From Ectocarpus siliculosus (lineage: Eukaryota > Sar > Phaeophyceae > Ectocarpales > Ectocarpaceae), in the NCBI GenBank assembly GCA_000310025.1, contig FN649758.1, forward strand, positions 1,281,333 through 1,345,332: a DNA stretch of 64,000 bases, read 5' to 3'. Shown piece by piece: positions 1 through 11,518 of this stretch (position 1 is its first letter; each line of letters starts with the position of its first letter). Below the pieces are notes generated by a model, which did no database searches, was not told the DNA's origin, and saw only the letters and a program-made list of their open reading frames with translations. The position numbers and the translations under genes are program-made.

Positions 1-251
1 TAGGAAAAAAAAAGGGGGGGGAGGGGGGGGGTTAAATTGTTGGGGGGGGGGTTAAGGGGGGGGGGTTTTGGGGGAAAAAATTGGAAAAAGGGTGGGGAAA
101 AAGAGGAGGGGGGGGGGGGAAGAAAAAAGGTTTATTTAGAAATGGGGTGTGGGTTTGGGGGGGGGGGGGTTTGGGTGCAAAAAGGGGTTTTGGGGGGGGG
201 GGCGGGTTTTTTTAGAGGGGGAAGGAGGGGGGGGAAAAAGGGGGGGTTTTT

Positions 252-283
<32 letters not shown>

Positions 284-290
284 GGGCGCA
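1..290. other. G-homopolymer low-quality sequence
   Basis: Long runs of G (up to about 20) are separated by short A or T runs and almost no C is present. This composition is unlike the rest of the window and looks like poor base calling or an assembly edge rather than biology. Open frames here are Gly/Lys-rich and should not be read as proteins. Confidence 0.8.
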
Positions 291-2493
291 GCTGTTGAGG
301 CGGGATCAAATGGGTAGGTCTGTGGTGTGCATTTTGCCGAGGTGGCGCAGGTCTAGGCTCTTTTACTAATCGTGTTCGGACCGCTGCAGATAGATGCGTT
401 GGGCTGTGCACGGATTATTGCGAGGGCGTTATCGATATCTGACGTGACGGGCGTAGGGTAGGGGACGACGCGGTGCTCTTTCCCTTTGGAAACCCCTCGG
501 TCGATATGTAGTGTACCACATGTGACTGCTGGCGTGTCCGGTTGCTCTTGAAACGCTACGAAGCACCTTCGGAAATAAAACAAGTACTTGTAGAGAGTCA
601 CTTAAAGAGCAGCAGCGCGTGAAACGACATATAGCTAGAATCCCATCAAGTTGTGGGCTTGACGGACCGAACGCACGTCTGTCTTGGTTGCCGCCTGGCC
701 GCATTGTTGCACACACCACCCTGCCCGCGCTGGCAATCACGTATCATGACTAATGTGAGCGGTGGAGGCGGTTCGATAGACACTGCTGCTGTAAGCCAAG
801 AAATGGGTAAATAGACCGCCATGTGCTGCAAGACTGAGTACTCCACCAGCGCTTTCAAGATATACAGACAATGTGGCCCGGGCGCTGGTGTGTGGTAGAC
901 TGGCGTCGCGAGAGCTGCGTGGGCTCCTAGGTGGTGCCTTTTGTTTACATCACTGGTGTTTACAGAGCAGAGCTGCTGTTCTGCTGTAGTACTCGTGTAA
1001 CCACTGTCTTCGAGTTACAGCGTACCTTGCGGTTGCGATTGCTCTCCGGTGTCCTGACCGTATCAGCTGCAGGTTCTATATTCACCTCCTCGTTGTATTC
1101 CCATGCATTTCTCTTCCTTTTGGAGCTCATGTTGGTCCTCCAAGGAGAGTACTCGGGTGGGCGTAGGCCCGGACGCACCGAAAGAGGCTGCCTGGCTGGG
1201 GCTGGCGTGTAATGCGTCGTTGACCTTGCTTGCCTCGCCTTCTGGTTGAAAACCACGATTGGGTGGGCATGAAAAAAATTGCAACCGCAACAGCACCAAG
1301 CAGTCCGATGTATTGGCTTGTGTTTTGAGCACATCCCCACGGTAATGTGTCCAACGTTGAAAATACGGGTCATGCCAAATCACGAGGCTGTCGGGCAGGC
1401 ATGGCAAGGCGACGAGGGAGAGAGCAGAGCGCGACTCAAAGGCCTGGAAGAAGGGCGGGATACAGGACACCCAGATGGGAGTACTAGACACAACACCCAA
1501 AGGAGAATACGCTGTTCACCCAGTACATCTGTGACTGTACGACCCACGGCTAGCACTCACGTGTGTTGGACCCGACGCGTCACGCACTGAGTGTGGAGCA
1601 TGTACACAGCAGAGAGACACGTTGAAAGCACAGGCGCAAACAGCAGACCGGTGTTGCAAATTTGGGGGCTCCGCAGGTACGAACATTTTTGAAAAAATGG
1701 TTTTGTTAAATCTTGCGACGGAAACAAGGGAGGGGTCGAGCGGACCACGGCCAGGGTGCCAGCGGCTTGGCGGGTGGGCCGTGCGCGTACAGCAGAACAA
1801 GTGCTGTCCCTTGGTGGGCGGTTGCGGCTGTGGAGCTTACACGATTCTTCCTCGCCCTGTACCGCCGGTACGCGACTTATGACGTGATCTGATTTCCAAA
1901 TGTGCGGCGACGATGTCTGGAAACGAATTATCCCGCACTGCAACACTGCTGTATTGTGTAACTCTGCAACATTGCAACAACGAACCGTTTGTCATACCCG
2001 TCGAACCGCACTGCCGTATCTGGTTGTACATTCCTTCGCGGATGTCGTGATTGCGAGTGTGGCTGCCATTGCATCAGCGGAACAAGTTGAGGTCAAAGTT
2101 GATGTCAACATCTCCTCATGACCATGTATCTATGCTTGCATCGACAGCAGGACAGCGGCCGTAATGTACATAGGCAGTCTATGCTGTAGTCGACCACCAG
2201 AGGGTTGACTCTGAAGGTTTGCGATGCAACAACGGCGGTTTCCGAGCTAACGACAATCTCACGTCGCCCTCATTGATGGCCGTGGACACTTGGACTACGG
2301 CGCGGCCTCTTTATTTCCCACAAACACCCAGCTATCGGTTAGACCCCCCTTTACCCTTTTGCGACAAGTTTGTCACTTCGTGCTCAATGACAAACGGTTC
2401 AGTGAATCGCGAAGCTTTGTTGCCTTAATGTCCGCACGCGAACAGTTGAGAGTACCTCCGCGGCGTGGAGCGAGATACACGTACGGCACGATT
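291..2493. other. intergenic, no gene recognised
   Basis: Normal base composition resumes at about 290. Several short open frames occur on both strands, but none shows a recognisable motif or joins to a neighbour through plausible splice sites. The last part is the 5' flank of the aldo/keto reductase gene. No repeat or RNA gene was seen. Confidence 0.5.
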
Positions 2494-5465
2494 ATGCCAT
2501 CGAAGGTTCTGGCTAGAGCTGCTGCAACCTTTTGGTTGATGGCTGTGCTACTGGGTGGCCAGGCAAGCTCGGCGGCCGGTGCCCTAGATGCGGGTGGAGA
2601 GGAATGCAGGACCGTCCCGCAGCTGCCTTCGCACGTGCAGCTCAACAACGGGGTCAGCAGTGAGTCTCGTCCGTACACTCTGGTGTTGGTTTTCGGTGCA
2701 CGGCCATCGAAATCCCACTCGTGCCGTCTCCTTTTTTCCTATCTCCGCTATTTGAGCTCGTAGTACTTGTCACAGGCGACGTTCACACCGATAACTCCGA
2801 TTGCCGGGCATTTGCCGTATTTCGATCGTCTGTACGTGTTTGTCTCTTCTTTGTCGCTCCGTTAGTCCCGAGGATAGGTTTTGGCACCGCCGGGCTCGGG
2901 CAAGCGACAGAAGAGGCGGTCGCAGTGGCCCTGACGGCGGGCTATCGGCACATTGATACGGCACAGGTATTTTACATAGCCGTTACCTGCGTTCGTCTCC
3001 TCCTGCCTCTGTGGCTCTTGAATAGATTTTCTTTCCTCCAACTTCAAACTCAAGTAGCCAGCGCTAGGAAAGAGACACGCTGTACCAGAGATAGGTTGTA
3101 TTTGTGGGGTATTTCGTCATCCAGTCCACAAGAGATGTTGTGTCTAGCTCGCCGCGATCTGCGGGTTGGTACGTGAAAACTCTGTGCCCGGGCCACAACA
3201 TATATTTCGACAACTTTCGTGTGCTCTTTGAAAGCTGCTTCATGTGTACGGGTAGAGATTAGCCGCCATGCTGCTCTGCTGCCCTCTTGGGCATGGGGTC
3301 TTCCACATGCATGTATCAGGTTGATTTACCTTTGCTCCTGACTGATGGTTACCAGGTCATCTGACGTTTCCGCAGGCCCAGGAATGGTACAGAGAAGGGG
3401 CTGTTGGCAGGGCGCTCAAGCAGGCGACTTCGACGAAAACAGATTTGTCGCCAAGGGAAGAAAAAGGAGAATCGTTCACAGCGATGTCGGGGGCGACGCT
3501 TTTGCCTAGAGAGCACGTGTTTGTCACGACTAAGATACACCCGAGGGATTTCGGCGCCGAGCGGCTGGGTGCCATGGTGGAGGCCTCCAGCAGCAATTTG
3601 CAGGTGAGCAAAGCTTTCGTGTTGTGGCTGGATTTTCGGATTTTCCTTGCCCGGTTTTTCGTTCCTGCAAACTGCGAAACTGCGTCGTACCCGTCGTCGA
3701 AAGCTCACGTTCTTGGCTCGATTTTAAGGCCTGTCGGTGAACGACTGCTTCCGAAATTCGTCACCATCAAGACTACTCGCTTGTATTGTAGCGAGGTCGG
3801 AGAAATTTATTGCAGACCTCCGACTCCGGCTCCCTTCCCATCCGATCCTCACGTCCGGTTCCTCTTTTTTTGTTTTCGCTGAAAACCTTTCAGGGGGTTG
3901 ACCTGCTCCTGCTTCACGCCCCGTTTTGCTGGCCGGGGTCGTGCCCAGTCAAGTGAGTTCATACCAAGGCGTCATCACTGCGTTGAAACTATGCGAGTTG
4001 GAGCTAAAGACCGCCGAAGGTTGAAGATTGTCGGTTCGTTCCTTAATTTCGGCCATAGGTAAGGCTCGTGTTTGGCTTGGCCGGGTTCAAGTTTTGATGC
4101 TCATATACACGTACGCATAGTATCGACGTTCGATGGTGCTTAGAGATGGACCAGCTCGCCTCGCCCGGACCGGTTTGTCCTTGTTTTCCCAAACAACCAC
4201 CTTTATCCTGATTATTTCGGGGGGGCGAGTCCGAAGACTCTCCTCGCAACTACCGGTACCGTTCACCATCATTCTTGAAAACGGTCGCAGAAGGGTTGGC
4301 CAGCCAGATAATGTCAACTCAACGGGCGAACCCAAAACATTGTTTCTTGAATCAGCAATCGCGACTTGCCTTCGCCGTTGTTTGGGGCGGTGGTGACGGT
4401 ATGCTTCGACAGCCCGGCCCCGTGGCAAGATGCTTGGCGACAGCTGGAAGACCTATACTCCAAGGGAGCGGTAAGGGCTATCGGGGTTTCGAACTTCTCG
4501 GAAAGCTTGCTCCGAGAATTGCTAGGGATGGCGACTGTCGCCCCCGCGGCGGTGCAGAATTGGATGGACCCGTTTCACCAAGACAGGGCAGTGCGAGCGC
4601 TGTGTGCCGAACACGGTAAGCGGGCCATCCCGGTCGGTCTGTCGCGTTTGCCGATTTGCTTTGTACATCTGCATCTGCAGCGAGGTTAACAGGGTACCGG
4701 TCCAAGGTGGGGTGACTACTGTGATCGATACACGTGTTCTTTGCTCAGGTGGCACTCGGGGAAAGCAACGGGTCGAACTGTTGTCTCTTACACCGTGCTC
4801 CATAGTAACTCACTTACCCTGTACGCGTCTTATCATATGTCGGTGACTCAATTCGTGTGGGAGTGGGGAGTGGTACTGTAGTGGGGAGAAAATAGTACCC
4901 TTCTTCATGTAGCAAGTCTAAACCGCGGGGTGATAGGCCAACCTGTTCCCGCCTACTGCTTTGACAACGCCTTCGTTTTTTCTTCTCAACCTCTTACTTC
5001 ACGATCTACCCTTGATATCCACTCACCCCCTCGCGTGAAGGGATTGCTTACATCGCCTACAGCACCCTAGGTGGACAGTGGGCACACCGGCCGTCGTCTT
5101 CATCGTCCCCAAACCCGGTTTCTACCGACCCCACCCTCATCACGATCGCCTCGGCGCATGGCACATCAATACAGACGGTGGCGCTATCGTGGGCCCTACA
5201 GAGCGGGGCGATCATTCTCCCACGGTCGTCAAACCTAGACCGGATCAAAGGAAACCACCAAGCTTTCATGAAAGTTGATGGTGCCTTTTCCTCCTTGAGA
5301 GATAGAGGTGACCGGCAGTCGGGGGATGTCGGCGATGGTGGTGACAGTGCGAAGCAACGGTGCGGCACAGCAGGAGAGTCCAATAATGGGGTAGTGGTTG
5401 AAGTATTTTTGACAGTTGATGACATGCGTGCGGTGGATCGTTTGGATGGCAGCATCGGAAACTGA
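2494..5465 (+). CDS. aldo/keto reductase, six exons, with N-terminal signal peptide
   Basis: NAD(P)H-dependent carbonyl reductase of the AKR superfamily. My model joins 2494-2659, 2866-2966, 3376-3603, 3894-3952, 4413-4615 and 5041-5465; all introns are GT-AG, phases agree, and the product is 393 aa. The start is the first ATG before the hydrophobic N-terminus. Residues 1 to about 31 look like a signal peptide (WLMAVLLGGQASSAAG). The mature part opens with the classical LNNGVSIPRIGFGTAGLG. The catalytic tetrad is visible: Asp86 (HIDTAQ), Tyr94 (EWYREG), Lys142 (VTTKIHP), His173 (LLLLHAP). GAVRAIGVSNF and GIAYIAYSTLGGQW are also family motifs. The Asp-Tyr spacing is eight residues, three more than in textbook AKRs. 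About 80 C-terminal residues are Gly/Asp-rich and unlike the family. It converges with the NRPS-like gene downstream. Substrate cannot be inferred; the signal peptide suggests entry to the secretory or plastid route. Family call is firm, exact junctions good. Confidence 0.88.
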
Positions 5466-6376
5466 GACGATATTTTGGCGACGTCGATTGTTTCAGAAGT
5501 GGGTGCCCTCCATCACCACTAAGGTGGAGAAAATCCTCGAAAACGATAGAGACGAAGAGCGTGTGATGTATCTAGACCTCAACGACGTTGGTCAGCTCTC
5601 GGGCGTCTTTTATCGGGAGGAAACGACCGCCCACAATTACGATTCAAAGCCTTTCCTGTCAGCCGGGGCGAACGGCTAAGTGGCCGTATTCCTTGGTGCC
5701 GGCATGTGCCGATATGGCTGGCGCCCTTGCCCCTCCAGCAACTCTGTGCATCAAGGGCTTGAAATGTGTAGAAGGAATTGTTCAAGTTCAGGCGGTAGGA
5801 TTTTTATTTCGGTGCCTTCGCTGAAGCCGGCACCTACCATACCGGTTAAGAAAGATTTGGTGTGGGCAAGAAAGCGAAGAACTGTTCGAACTAAAATGAT
5901 CGGTTCCTGTGGGTGGTCGAAGTGGCGCTATAGAACAACACTTCACCAACTCCATGCCCGGGTCGGGAAAAAACATATTGAGCACGTTCTTTGCTCTGGA
6001 CGGTACACGCTGAGGTGTTTCGCGCTCCGTCTTGCTTCGAGCTGGGCCACAACAAGCACCCATTCGTCCTGTGCGCTCACCCTTCAAGCTATGTAGTTGT
6101 ACTAGAAATCTCGACCTGCGGCATTCAAGACAATATTCCGCCGTTTTTTTCTGTGGGGTGCGCACCAGCCTATAACTGGGCAGCATAGCAACCGGTGCAA
6201 CGTTCGCATGCATACGTCGGCCGCTAACTTCGTTTTCTGCACATGCTGACATATGTGCTGAATATAGGACATGGGTTAGATATGTGCACGCGTCCAACCT
6301 TTTCACACCACCCAACAACCGCAATCGTGGGGATTATATCTCCTCTATAAAAACCAACCACAGTCGACCCTCGTAT
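5466..6376. other. intergenic between two convergent genes
   Basis: This stretch separates the stop codons of the aldo/keto reductase (+) and the NRPS-like gene (-), so it should hold both 3' UTRs. Short open frames on both strands, for example 5416-5679 (+), have no recognisable motif. No repeat was recognised. Confidence 0.5.
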
Positions 6377-9300
6377 CTACCGCGAATAACGGTGAAGTAC
6401 CTGCCCAAGGTCATGAACCAATAAACACTCCCCGTCACTACCTCGCACCGACCCTTCCAAATCTTTTCCCGCCCTGAAACATCCTTCATCGTCTACGGCC
6501 CGAAACCCATGCCGCTCGTAGAAACCCACACTTTCTGAAAGTGCGCGGACACGCACGTGAGAGTCTCCAACCTCGCGGGCCTCTGCTAGTACACGTGCAA
6601 CCAGCGCCGCTCCCAGCCCTCGGTACCGCCAGCGGCTTTCAACAGCTAAAACCAACAATTCTCGCGAAGGGGCTGGCATGACGCTTTTCGCTGGTGGTTC
6701 TTCGTTCTCAATCCTCCGTTCTATGGACACGACGTCTCCGGCACCCCTCTCTACCGGCTCCTGCAAGTTGTCCCCGCCGCGTGGGTTCGTGTACCGACGC
6801 CAAGACATGCACGCCGCAACCGTCCACGCTGGATCTTCATCAGCGCGTGCTGCACCATCGGGAGCGTCAACCTGCCCTGGTTCTTCTAGTGCTGTTTTCG
6901 TCGACGAAGCCACTACTGCTGTTGCTTCTTCGGGCGTTCCTGATCCACAGGCCGTCGCTGGAGCAGTCAAGAGAAGGAAGGCGGCCTGCCCTTTCTCTTC
7001 ATCCTCGATCATGTACCTTGTAGCCCGTCCAGATGAGGCTAGGCCGGGAAGACTACGTGCCAGCAACGCCAACATCTCGCTATAGTGCTGCCCAGTGCCC
7101 CGTCCAGCCTGCACCAACTGCCAACGCTCGCCCGCAGCGAAAGCGACAGCATGGATTCGAGGTGTGTCAGATCCATCGTCGGTGGCGGTGTCGGAGTGTG
7201 CGGTGAGCGAAGCCGCAGAATGTTTGGCGATTATCCCTGCCTGTTGCCGCCGGCACCCTAAGAGCATTCCCGGCGGCACACCTGGCGCAAGAACTTTCTC
7301 AAACAAAATGACGTCGGCATGCTCTTCCGCCACCCGTGCGAAGGGTCCCGGTTGTGTGCTGCGCTCTCGCCCGTGCGCAGTGGCAGAGTGTTCACCCGCT
7401 GAAAACAACGCCGGCGCTTTTCTTCGCGAAAGACACCGCCAAGGCGAACCCTCCGAAGTTTGGTCATCGAGAGGGTGGTACGTCTGGACGGGAGATATCC
7501 GGGCTACTTCTCTGAACCCTAGCTCGCGAGCAACATGTGCGGTGACCGCATTTGTGCAGATGGTCACGGCGCGGAGAAACCCCCCGGCGGATGCATCGCG
7601 TAGAAGTTGCCGTTCTAGCATCTCCGCCATGAGAGCAGTTTGCACCCCGCCGTTGCCTGTATTGCTTGTTTTACCTCCAGCCACCCTCTCTACCCGGTGC
7701 TGGCTCGTTCCCTTGCCCATCTCTCGTTGGCCCGGGCGACACCCTGTCTCTGATATATACATGACATCGCCCGGCGCATAAGCCCACCCTCTCTCGTACT
7801 GGTATATGCTTAGGAGCTCCATGACCAGGGCGGAAACCGGTCGCAGCATTGGCTGGAGTGGCAATCCCAACAGGAATTCTGTACTCTTCTGCCACGGCGT
7901 CGTGCCGGTGCGACGGCGAAAACTCGTGGGCCCACTTCTTCCTGCCCCCGTTTCTCCCCATGGATTCCCTGCTTCAGCAACGCTGCTCGCGAGGAAACCT
8001 GAGCCCTGGGCGGATTCAGTCAGCTCTGTTCCGATGGTGAAGCCAAGGACTTGCCCGCTGGTATTGTCGGTCGCAACCAACACTCGCCCCCCACCCCGCC
8101 GGAGCGAATCAATGCTGCGGCCAACCAACTGCTTGTGGCATTGCCGAACAACCGCGGCTCCCACCGGACCCAGAGTAGCACGGTAACGGGCGAACCTCGA
8201 CGAGAGAAGGGGCTCGTTGTTCAGAAAGACGCTGCTGACGAGGGCCCGCGTCTCCATCAGTACGGTCTCGGTGATTGGCCGAATGGTAAAGGTTGCGCCC
8301 GTATCGCTAGCGCTGTCTAAAGCTCCGCGTTCGTCACCACCCTCTTTATCGTTGCTCGTGCCAATGCTGCCACCTTTGACACGCGCACACCCGGCGACGC
8401 CGAAGGTCTGCAGCCGTTCCTCTCCGGCTACAACGTCACCACACTGCTGTGTCTTGTCATCCTCAGCTTCGGCGCCAACAGTCAGTGCCAGCCACTGAGC
8501 CAGCGCTCGGGCGCTCGGGTGCGAGTACAAGTCCATCAGGCCTACATTGCACGAAAAAATGCGTCGGAGCTCGTGCACAAGGCGTACTGCTTGAACAGAA
8601 GAAAGACCCACTTCCACAAACAGGTTGCTGTCGTCGCCAATCTGGTTTCGCTCGGCAAGCATATCCAGACGGTCGTAGGACTGAATCGTGCGTACCACGG
8701 CCTCGTTGATGAGACTCATCCCCTTTTCGACACTGATGTCACGGACGCTTGTCGATCCTTGGCGGGTGCCAGATACCACCTGGTCGGAACCATCGCTGCT
8801 GGCAATTCCGCGATGATGATGCCAATGTTTGGAAACCATCCTCCGTACCTCCCGACGATCCACTTTCCCGCTACCCAGGAGGGTTGGCATGGTCGAGACT
8901 GCAACGACGATCTGCGGTACTGCAAAACTCGGCAGGCAGCGTCGGCACTCGGCCAGGACAAGATCGGTGTCCACTGTCTCGGGTGAAACTACCACGCCGA
9001 CTACGTCTCCAACCCCCGAATCGGAGCCTTCCTTACCGCCGCCACCGTGCTGTTCGGTTAGAGCGACGGCTGTTCCCAGGGTGACGCCCCCGGACTGAAT
9101 AAGGCAAGCCTCCACCTCTGACAAGTCGAACCTGCGACCATTGATCTTGATCTGTTGGTCAAGGCGTCCCCGGCACACAAGACTCCACCCTCCGCCTTTT
9201 TGGCTTCTTTCGAACGATGCCAGGTCACCTGTACAGAAAAATCGAACTTTCTGCCCGTGTTGACACCCAGATTTGATGTCTTCACCATCACCACGCGCGT

Positions 9301-10731
9301 CTCCGTCACCATGTGGTTGTAACGTCGGGGTGTTCACATGCAAGGGCAAGGCCTCCGTAGGATCGCTTGAACAAAGTTCGTAACACGAAGACGCCGAGTC
9401 CCACGTGTAAGAGGGGAAGCATTCTCGCGTCGCCGTCGGTCTCCCCCAGTACCCACGCGCTAGCCCAGCCCCCGACACGTACAGCATGCCCACACGCCCC
9501 TGTTCTTCGGGACCGATCCTGAGCAGGCTTTGCGGCGGGCTTTCGTCGCGCGTGGGTATTTCATCCCGTCGCTTGTGATGTTGCGCCACCTCCAATAGCT
9601 CCACGCCACAGTTAGAGATAGGTCGACCGATGGGAACGCTAGGCGGGTTCCTGACCCGTTCCTCTGCGCCTTGTTTGCCGTCGCTCGTGGCCAAGGCATC
9701 ACTTTGACAGCTCAAACTGAAAAAAGTAATGTCTGCCGCCACCTCAGTAGATCCGTAGAGGTTCAGCAGAGTTGAATTAGGCATGGAGAGCCGTGCTAGG
9801 CTGCGGGCCACGGCCCACGGCAGCGCTTCCCCAGAGAGTATCCAAAGCCGAACGTTCTTGAAAAACGCAAGTCCTCCCGTCGTCGTAGAACCGTGGTTTT
9901 CGTCGTTCATCTTCGCCGAGATGCTACGTTCGGAGGCCATCCCGAAGTTGGAAGGCACCATAAGTGCTGCTTCGGCAACACGTCTTGCCAGCGTCGGGAC
10001 CAACGTTATCCGTGTAACGCCGTGGTTGATGATAAAACTTTTCAACAGCACTGGGTTCTTCCGCACCGCGGACGGCACGACGATAATCGGAATGCCACAC
10101 GACAGTGGGCCAAAAACCTCCGCGACGAAGTCGATGAAAACGTGTTCCACCCGTTGGCAGCATACTTCGTCCTCTGCGAATGGCCACCGCTCTCGCATCC
10201 AGCGGAGGCGATTCACCATGGGGCCGTGACCAGAGGAAACCCCCTTTGGTTCTCCCGAAGAACCCGACGTGTAGTAGAGGTACGCGTCTCCATTGCTGGC
10301 GGCTGGCTTCTCGAAGTTATCGAAAGAGGTTGACACATCATCCTCACTGTCGCAGAGCACGGGGCCGTCGTCCGCTGCTGTTGCTTCCAACCTTCGGATA
10401 TCCAAAATCGAAATGTTTTGGCAACTTGCCTTCATCGCGACGACAGCGCTTTCTTCGTCGGTCACGAGCACTACCCTCACCATGGCATCCGCAAGGATGC
10501 TATCGATCCGGTGTACCGGAGCCTCGGCGCTTAAAGGAACGACTGTGCGACCCTCCCACAGAATCGCAAGCCAAGCCGCGCACAGCGAATGTCCGCCGCT
10601 CGCTGCGAGAATGCCAATGTTGTGCGCCGGTGCATCATTTGACCCGACTCGTTCCAATTGCGAAAGGGCGCGCCTGATTGCCCGCGCAAATGCCCGCAGC
10701 TCAGCAAATGTGTGACCACACTTTTCATCCT
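6377..10731 (-). CDS. Ebony-like NRPS: adenylation - carrier - GNAT - GNAT
   Basis: A 4.3-kb uninterrupted frame (numbering from a TTG at 10741, 1454 residues). No in-frame ATG precedes it, so the 5' end is probably an unseen exon spliced to an AG at 10732-10733. Adenylation domain, residues 1 to about 640: A1-like HTFAEL, A3 TSGSSGEPKG (158-167), A5 YGSTE (329-333), A7 TGDL (504-507), A8 GRLDQQIKINGRRFDL (525-540), A10 Lys626 in GSGKVD. Carrier domain about 675-755, with Ser715 in VGLSSVQAVRL as the phosphopantetheine site. First GNAT about 817-1095: NNEPL (841-845) and TNAVTAHVARELGF match arylalkylamine N-acetyltransferases, but the CoA loop near 1000-1010 is degenerate and followed by an insert. 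Second GNAT about 1195-1420: RYRGLGAAL (1372-1380) and GFYERHGF are typical. In Drosophila Ebony, adenylation-carrier-GNAT couples beta-alanine to amines. I infer a similar amine-acylating enzyme; the substrate is unknown. The lack of introns contrasts with its neighbours. Confidence 0.85.
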
Positions 10732-10741
10732 GACGGGTCAA

Positions 10742-11005
10742 GAGCGCGCAGCAAGCGTTGGGTGAAAGTGGGGAGGGTGATCAGGTGGATCAAGAACACA
10801 GAACGATGAGCACAGAAGTTACGCGTAACTTGAATAGCGGCACTGAGTTGAACAGGAGGAAAAATGAAGAGAGTTCGGGTAGCACCCTGGGTAACGAGAG
10901 AAACTAACGACCTCATCCGCACCTACAGTTTTATCATGTCCCCTGCTGTCCAATTCATTCGCATCGCAGAAACGGTACACTTGACATCCGGAGAAAATAA
11001 AGCCC
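10742..11005. other. 5' flank of the NRPS-like gene; first exon unresolved
   Basis: The missing N-terminus of the NRPS-like protein should be encoded here or further upstream on the minus strand. A short minus-strand ATG frame near 10958-10930 ends at a GT and could be a first exon, but I cannot support it by homology. No other feature was seen. Confidence 0.4.
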
Positions 11006-11013
11006 GTTTCGGG

Positions 11014-11510
11014 TAGAGATGGGCACCGTTTAGAAAAAACGGATACACCCGGTTGACTGGAAACCCAGTAGGCGTCTATCGGTTACGGTTCTAAAAAAAC
11101 GAAACTGGAGAAATTCGACAAGGAGGGTTTTCAACCGGTTATACCCGGTTAACCGGTTAACTGGCGCTAAGAAAACCGCTTGTATTGTACACCGTTTCTT
11201 ATTAGAGTAGCGCCTCCTAGCCAGTCTTTCCCATTCTTGTTGTTCCCTTCCGGTGCCCATCTCTTCTCTGGTACTACGACAATTATGGTGCACGTGAATC
11301 TCTGCACAAACACCGGCAGGGTGGTTGAAATACGGGCATGCATGCTACGAAGCCACCAGACCCAGTTTTGAAATATTGCGGAGGCGTGTCCTTTTTTGAA
11401 CCGGTTAACCGGGACTGAAAAAACCCGGATATGTCGGAGTTTTATTTTGAGAACAACGCCTCCTAGCAGGTTATCGGTTATTGTTTTTTCACGTCCGGTG
11501 CCCATCTCTA
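11014..11510. mobile_element. hAT-type MITE, 497 bp, with 8-bp target site duplication
   Basis: Perfect 15-bp terminal inverted repeats, TAGAGATGGGCACCG at the left end and its complement at the right end, are flanked on both sides by GTTTCGGG (11006-11013 and 11511-11518). The 8-bp duplication and the TAGAG start are the established hallmarks of hAT elements. There is no transposase frame, so it is non-autonomous. The interior is rich in AACCGGTTAA-like palindromes. A block near the right end (CGCCTCCTAGC ... GGTGCCCATCTCT, about 11457-11510) also occurs internally at about 11210-11270, so the right half appears duplicated inside the element. Confidence 0.85.
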
Positions 11511-11518
11511 GTTTCGGG

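Noticed and set aside
5788-6324. 178-codon minus-strand frame between AKR and NRPS-like gene
   Set aside because: No motif, odd composition, and it would overlap the expected 3' UTRs of both genes.
7095-7781. 228-codon plus-strand frame opposite the NRPS-like gene
   Set aside because: Antisense shadow of the GNAT-coding region; no motif of its own.
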